Below are positions 21,640 through 25,582 of a DNA stretch of 25,582 nt, piece after piece (within the stretch, counting starts at the first letter, position 1; every line of letters starts with the position of its first letter). Position numbers and translations under genes: made by a program. Where the stretch lies: positions 1-25,582 of IMG/VR virus record IMGVR_UViG_3300031673_000433, one strand, 5' to 3'. The DNA comes from a virus. Under the pieces are notes generated by a model. It was not told where the DNA came from, ran no database searches, and saw only the letters and a program-made list of their open reading frames with translations.

Positions 21640-22061
21640 TTTTGTTCTATAAAGTGTAACATTCGTAATTTTTTAATTATAATATAATTGGATTCGCTCA
21701 TCTCCGTATCATGTTCCGAGTCTCCAAAAGTGCTGGTCAGGGCGGTAAAATCATTCATGATTATCGAGTCGGGATCGCCGACTATTCCCAGCAACTGATC
21801 AAGAATACTGTTCACGACTGTCTCGTCGCCTTCGCTAATATCCTGCAGGCTCACTATCTGCATGGCCATCGTGATATTGTAAAGAACCTTGTCACCTGTT
21901 GAATAGTTATTCGTTGCCTCGATATACAGGTAGACATATTTCGTTTTCTTCCTGGGGATCCTGGTACCGACGGTTATTGTCTCACCTTCATAAATGATAT
22001 GTCCATCCAGTATGTTTTGGTAAGCTTTCAGTAGTTGCTGTGAAGGATCCCTGTATGTCAT
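21636..22061 (-). CDS. Tail terminator / tail completion protein
   Basis: 141 residues. It starts MTYRDPSQQLLKAYQNILDG and has the alternating strand-helix character of tail terminators (gpU / DUF3168-like): YVYLYIEATNNYSTGDKVLY, then TMAMQIVSLQDISEGDETVV. It follows the gp10-like gene (ATGA overlap) and precedes the tail genes, the usual position. Assignment rests mainly on gene order. Confidence 0.65.
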   Translation of the reverse strand: MTYRDPSQQLLKAYQNILDGHIIYEGETITVGTRIPRKKTKYVYLYIEATNNYSTGDKVLYNITMAMQIVSLQDISEGDETVVNSILDQLLGIVGDPDSIIMNDFTALTSTFGDSEHDTEMSESNYIIIKKLRMLHFIEQK

Positions 22062-22546
22062 AATGCTTGTTTAATAAGTTTTTCCAGTTGCTGGCATGCG
22101 AATCTCCATGACGGATACATATAAGGATGCGGATTCGTGCCGGGATGCTGTACTTGCTTGCCATAGGTGGCATAACCCATCGAGGCGCTCTTCGCGCTTA
22201 TATCCCATCCTGCAGGAGCACCTCGTTTTGGTCCGGCAAGGACTTTCTTGTTCCTGGCCCTTATGATGTGCGGCCTTGTTCCTTCTTCGAATGCCTGGGA
22301 GTATCCGGCCCAGCTGATAACTTCTCCTGTCAGTCCTGATGCTATGATCCGTTTGCGGATGTTATTTATCAGGAACCCGCTTTTCACTTTTGCACTACGG
22401 GTGAAGTTCCGGACCTTCATCTTGGCCAGCTTCTCCATCTCGAGAGTTGCCCGGAGGACAGCATGCTTGAATTCAGCGTCTTTGCGTTTGGCAAACTGTC
22501 GCATCTGCCGCCGGAACTGCCGGTCATCTATTGTAAAAGTTATCAT
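22058..22546 (-). CDS. HK97 gp10-like head-tail / tail component protein
   Basis: 162 residues. The family pattern is clear: a basic helical N-terminus (DDRQFRRQMRQFAKRKDAEF), then YSQAFEEGTRPHIIRARNKK, VLAGPKRGAP, and QVQHPGTNPHPYMYPSWRF. The EEGTxPHxI and HPGTxPxPY motifs define HK97 gp10-like proteins. Starts and stops overlap both neighbours by 4 nt. It acts in joining tail to head. Confidence 0.85.
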   Translation of the reverse strand: MITFTIDDRQFRRQMRQFAKRKDAEFKHAVLRATLEMEKLAKMKVRNFTRSAKVKSGFLINNIRKRIIASGLTGEVISWAGYSQAFEEGTRPHIIRARNKKVLAGPKRGAPAGWDISAKSASMGYATYGKQVQHPGTNPHPYMYPSWRFACQQLEKLIKQAL

Positions 22547-22857
22547 CCCGCGGTCTTTGCTATATCCAGGTTAACTTTGTCATCATCGATCATAAAGGAG
22601 ATGATCTGGTAATTATTGCCCTTAAAAACTATGCGGCAGTCACCGTCTGCGTTTATCATTCTTTTGCGCATCTCCACTTCGTATGCCTCATTGTATTCAA
22701 GTTTGGCATATTCGAGTTTCTTAAATCCCTTAACCGGTACCACCGAGGCCCAGCAAGAAAACATATCAGTCCATGTGTTGCTCCAGCCTCCGATATCATT
22801 CTCAACTGTTATCCTTTGCTGGACAGTTATCCGTTTATTATACTTCGTTGGCCTCAT
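22543..22857 (-). CDS. Head-tail adaptor (SPP1 gp16-like, stopper)
   Basis: 104 residues. NKRITVQQRITVENDIGGWS, then NTWTDMFSCWASVVPVKG, and YEVEMRKRMINADGDCRIVF with KGNNYQIISF is the head-closure (gp16/gpFII-like) pattern. It lies between the gp6-like connector and gp10-like genes, overlapping both by 4 nt, the standard order in HK97-type cassettes. Confidence 0.85.
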   Translation of the reverse strand: MRPTKYNKRITVQQRITVENDIGGWSNTWTDMFSCWASVVPVKGFKKLEYAKLEYNEAYEVEMRKRMINADGDCRIVFKGNNYQIISFMIDDDKVNLDIAKTAG

Positions 22858-23408
22858 ATTACTTTCGTCTTGTACTTGTTAAGAATCTTGTCGATACTGC
22901 CGAGGATATTGAACTCGAAGAAATCATCCCTGTTGTCATACCATTGTTTGACCTGCATCTTCATGCATTCCAGAAGGTCTGCCGGTAGTTTTTCGGTATC
23001 TGCATGGCCATATCCTGCCTTATAAGTAACCAGCAGATCATAATATCTGTCGCTGGTCATCTCCGATGCCTGGATCAAGACTTCGTACAGGCCTCTTTTG
23101 TAATAACCGGAATTCAGTACCAGTTCGACTTTTGTTCCCAGGTAATCGACAGTCTCGACTTTGTCGACACTGATAACCGGGGATCGGGGCAGGAGGTATG
23201 GCTTGTCATCGTACCGGAACAAGGTCTCGAAGGTCTTTTCTGCAAATGCCAGACCTGTCCGCTTCTCAAAATGTGCACGGACTGAGCTGATCATATTGGT
23301 TATGAGCAGATCCTCCTCAGCGTTATCATCTTCGAACTTGATAAAAGTTGAAAGCTCATCCTGGCTGAGAGGCTCCTGTACTAAATCGGTCTTGATCCGT
23401 GTGTCCAT
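22854..23408 (-). CDS. Head-tail connector protein (HK97 gp6-like)
   Basis: 184 residues. The gp6 family features are DNAEEDLLITNMISSVRAHF, EKRTGLAF, LPRSPVISVDKVETVDYLG, and LLVTYKAGYG followed by LPADLLECMKMQVKQWYDNR. These proteins form the ring below the portal. It precedes the adaptor (4-nt overlap) and overlaps the small gene upstream by one base. Confidence 0.87.
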   Translation of the reverse strand: MDTRIKTDLVQEPLSQDELSTFIKFEDDNAEEDLLITNMISSVRAHFEKRTGLAFAEKTFETLFRYDDKPYLLPRSPVISVDKVETVDYLGTKVELVLNSGYYKRGLYEVLIQASEMTSDRYYDLLVTYKAGYGHADTEKLPADLLECMKMQVKQWYDNRDDFFEFNILGSIDKILNKYKTKVI

Positions 23409-23674
23409 TACTTCTTACCTGTTTTGAAACTTTTTGAATCAATATTTGCTGGTCTTGGAGGTGGTTCTTCTGTTTCACCCGGCCCAGGATACCAGTTTGC
23501 TGATCTGCGCTGGATTTTCTTATCCTGCTTCGTTTTCCCGACATCTTTTTCCTCTTTGGTCACGTTCGGGACTTTGGATTCTTTCAGCATTCCGGCCTCT
23601 TTCAGGATCTCAACTTCCTGGGGGAGCACTTCGATGGTTTTCCCCGTTTTCAATTCTACTTTCACTAATTTCAT
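23408..23674 (-). CDS. Small hypothetical head-region protein
   Basis: 88 residues, Lys- and Pro-rich. It starts MKLVKVELKTGKTIEVLPQE then VEILKEAGMLKES, a short folded strand-helix unit. A disordered tail follows (NWYPGPGETEEPPPRPANI). In HK97-type clusters a small gene of this sort often lies between capsid and connector. Function unknown. The stop overlaps the connector ATG by one base. A hairpin lies 19 bp upstream of its ATG. Confidence 0.65.
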   Translation of the reverse strand: MKLVKVELKTGKTIEVLPQEVEILKEAGMLKESKVPNVTKEEKDVGKTKQDKKIQRRSANWYPGPGETEEPPPRPANIDSKSFKTGKK

Positions 23675-23692
23675 AATCTCGATTTTAAATAA

Positions 23693-23721
23693 GGAGAGCA
23701 GGGATTATTCATCTGCTCCCC
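23693..23721 (-). terminator. Hairpin between the signal-peptide gene and the connector genes (leaky terminator or processing site)
   Basis: Minus strand GGGGAGCAG, an 11-nt loop, CTGCTCTCC: 9 bp with one G-U pair, followed by TTATTT and not a full U-tract. It lies in the only sizable gap of the head cluster (23675-23737). It probably lowers read-through or stabilises the mRNA end of the capsid plus signal-peptide gene pair relative to downstream genes. Confidence 0.5.
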
Positions 23722-23737
23722 TCGTTCATCATTTAAC

Positions 23738-24280
23738 TTAATCTCTCAAACCAATCTTGATGGCCAGCTTAGAGATAACTGCGCATTTGTTCGCATCTAA
23801 CCCTATCGCCCTGATTCTGAGATAACGCCAAAGCACTCCGGTAGTCACATCTTTAAGATTATATGACCGTAGAGCTGCCAATGTAGGCGAAGCCTGAATC
23901 TGTGTAGGCAATGAACTGAAATCAGGATGGAATAAAACACTATCAATAGCGCAGTATGTCACACCGTCAATACTCGCATCAAGCCATACTATGACATGGT
24001 TGCCAAGTACCCTCGCGGGAGTCAGCACTGTATCATATTCAACAAAAAACTGGTAATAATACAGTCTGGGCTTCTGGATAGCGAATATCCATGTCTTTGC
24101 TGCTGCTGTTCCTGCTATCGAGTCTTTCAGTGTCGTAGCATCCCAGTCACCAACATGGCTATTACTAAAAGCACTATACCATGTCACGTTCGCCGGGAGC
24201 GTGTAAGTTGTCCCGGATGTCTGAGCCTGCAATCCCACGATAAGGAGAAGCCCGATAATAATTCCTAATAACTTTTTCAT
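23738..24280 (-). CDS. Signal-peptide protein directly downstream of the major capsid gene
   Basis: 180 residues. The N-terminus MKKLLGIIIGLLLIVGLQAQ is a typical Bacteroidota Sec signal ending AQ. The mature part is beta-rich: YTLPANVTWYSAFS, IQKPRLYYYQFFVEYDTVLT, HVIVWLDASIDGVTYCAIDS, and C-terminal VISKLAIKIGLRD. It suggests a jelly-roll like those of phage head-decoration or accessory proteins, but that is by eye. It has its own strong AAAGGAG ribosome binding site, lies 15 nt after the capsid gene, and is followed by a hairpin. It should be made together with capsid and in quantity. Destination (envelope, periplasm or virion) unknown. Confidence 0.7.
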   Translation of the reverse strand: MKKLLGIIIGLLLIVGLQAQTSGTTYTLPANVTWYSAFSNSHVGDWDATTLKDSIAGTAAAKTWIFAIQKPRLYYYQFFVEYDTVLTPARVLGNHVIVWLDASIDGVTYCAIDSVLFHPDFSSLPTQIQASPTLAALRSYNLKDVTTGVLWRYLRIRAIGLDANKCAVISKLAIKIGLRD

Positions 24281-24295
24281 ATTTTTCTCCTTTCT

Positions 24296-25582
24296 TTAAT
24301 CAGTGTGAATTAATGCCTGTCCTGCAGCGAATGTGCCCGTGATAAATGCGAAGGCATCATGCGTAGTAACCTTCAATCCTGCCAGACGCATACTTGCCAA
24401 CACCAGAACCAAATCGGCTAAAACATCATTCTCATTCTCGTAATGGAACGATATCCTCATGGCACGTTTCACATAAGCCTTTGCCCTGCTAAAATCCCCG
24501 ACAACGAATTGACCGGCGGTCAAGTCAAGGCTGGTGGCGATCCTCGCCCCAGTGAAAATGCTACCGTCCGGAGAAAGCAGGGGATGATGCAAATAACTCT
24601 GATTTGCATTTTTCAGCAATCTCATGTTGACGGTGTCACCCGGATTCAAGAGGATAACGTTAGGAACATACCCCTTCTTGTTCGTATCTGAAGTGTCACC
24701 GTTCATGCACTGCAGAACGGCCGCTGCCAGCACGTCACCTTCATTGGCCGCGGGCACTAAATTGAAATTAGCCGGCTTTGCAAAGGTCTTGGCATAATAC
24801 GTGAGCCCCCTGGGATAAGTTGTCCCTGCTCCGGAGAGCAGTTGTCCTTCCCTGAATCTGGGTATGCCATTACTCATCAGATCATTGACCTCACTGGTGA
24901 TATATTCAAAATCTTCGAGTGCAGACTTTGACACCTTCGTGAAATCTTTAATCATTAGGATATCCAGGGTCTGCTTGGTCCATGTCTTTGCCGATCCTAC
25001 AGTTGGAGCTGCCTGCTCTGTTACCATAGCGGCTGAATCGGTGCGGGTCGTTTCTTCCCACCAGCTTACACTATCCCTGCCCTGGCCAATAACACCCTTG
25101 TTGATGTTATCCCATATCGGATTAGCTCGCCAGGGAGCTGCGGAGACACCGGTCTCTATCTGTGTCTCAATATTCCCGGCATTTATATCATCGGTGTCAA
25201 TGAGAGCAGCAACTTTCGAGATATCCACCTCGAAAGCATTTATCTGACCCTGACCACCGGTATAAGCCTTCACCTTGTCCTGGAAATCTTTGCTTTTGAC
25301 TTTCTCAAAAACCTGCAACGACATGCTCTTGCCCTTCCCGGCCTGGTGTTCCCCGAGCTGCTTGAGCTGGGTAGAAATCTCGTCAAGCTGTTCCTGCTGC
25401 TTGGATATTTCTTCAGGAACGATCGTCTTACCGTCCCCATCCACGAGCTTATCCAGCTTGAGTGTTATCTTCTCTAACCTGTCCTCGAGAACAGAGAGAT
25501 CGACCTTGTCCTTGATAGACTTTTTCAAGCCTTCAATAGAACTGTTAATCTCTTCCGCTATCTGTTCGACAGTTTTTTCTTC
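24296..25582 (-). CDS. Major capsid protein, HK97 fold (5' end outside the window)
   Basis: The frame is open to the window edge, so at least 429 codons. The apparent TTG start at 25528 is not needed because 18 more in-frame codons (EEKTVEQIAEEINSSIEGLK...) precede it. The N-terminal ~90 residues are coiled-coil (RLEKITLKLDKL; EEISKQQEQLDEISTQLKQL), the delta domain that serves as internal scaffold and is usually removed by a protease. The capsid proper follows: SVSWWEETTRTDSAAMVTEQ, LDILMIKDFTKVSKSALEDF, PNVILLNPGDTVNMRLLKNA, VVGDFSRAKAYVKRAMRISF. These are HK97-type E-loop, spine-helix and P-domain patterns. Protease and portal are expected just outside. Confidence 0.9.
   Translation of the reverse strand, partial: EEKTVEQIAEEINSSIEGLKKSIKDKVDLSVLEDRLEKITLKLDKLVDGDGKTIVPEEISKQQEQLDEISTQLKQLGEHQAGKGKSMSLQVFEKVKSKDFQDKVKAYTGGQGQINAFEVDISKVAALIDTDDINAGNIETQIETGVSAAPWRANPIWDNINKGVIGQGRDSVSWWEETTRTDSAAMVTEQAAPTVGSAKTWTKQTLDILMIKDFTKVSKSALEDFEYITSEVNDLMSNGIPRFREGQLLSGAGTTYPRGLTYYAKTFAKPANFNLVPAANEGDVLAAAVLQCMNGDTSDTNKKGYVPNVILLNPGDTVNMRLLKNANQSYLHHPLLSPDGSIFTGARIATSLDLTAGQFVVGDFSRAKAYVKRAMRISFHYENENDVLADLVLVLASMRLAGLKVTTHDAFAFITGTFAAGQALIHTD

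Overview
The window is part of a temperate, tailed (siphovirus-type) phage of a Bacteroidota host. The host call rests on the Bacteroidetes-type tyrosine recombinase, promoters of the TTTG / TAnnTTTG type, a DUF4468-like lipoprotein, signal peptides ending in AQ, and tail proteins with HYR-like and BspA-like repeats. No terminase, portal or protease is in the window.

Layout. Positions 1-6181 (minus strand) are an early/recombination operon. In transcription order: a small Cro-position protein, a LuxR-type HTH protein, a small helical protein, an ASCH-like protein, a zinc-ribbon protein, an SMC/SbcC-like ATPase, a 54-residue charged protein, RecT, two small hypotheticals, then a separate unit with its own promoter. 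That unit has a strongly base-paired 5' leader, a 151-codon ORF and the start of an AP2/HNH-type endonuclease. Positions 6284-7236 (plus) are the lysogeny side: an XRE repressor and a lipoprotein that is probably a lysogenic-conversion gene. Positions 7226-8434 (minus) hold the integrase. Positions 8435-8769 are non-coding and hold the integrase promoter, a tRNA 3'-end-like attachment core (best fit tRNA-Pro) and two opposed terminators. Positions 8770-25582 (minus) are the late operon read from capsid to lysis: HK97-type major capsid (5' end outside the window), a signal-peptide protein, connector and adaptor proteins, gp10-like protein, tail terminator, a second signal-peptide protein, tail tube, a tail chaperone pair with a -1 frameshift site, tape measure, a 1102-residue tail-tip protein ending in BspA-like repeats, a PL9-type polysaccharide lyase, an ECF sigma factor, an HYR-like secreted protein, a membrane protein, an M15 endolysin, two holin-like proteins, baseplate/fiber proteins with a second leucine-rich array, and a spanin-like protein.

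Phage genes lie on both sides of the attachment core. The sequence therefore looks like the circular or concatemeric (attP) form, not an integrated prophage with one chromosomal flank.

The parts least like a textbook siphovirus are: (1) the tightly overlapping lyase - ECF sigma - HYR cassette between tail tip and lysis genes; (2) two Sec-signal-bearing proteins embedded in head and tail morphogenesis; (3) two unrelated leucine-rich-type repeat arrays at the tail end; (4) the promoter plus structured leader RNA plus 151-codon ORF plus HNH-like gene, beside short gene-start and gene-end scars that look like recombination at gene borders. All family assignments come from reading motifs by eye; no database search was run.
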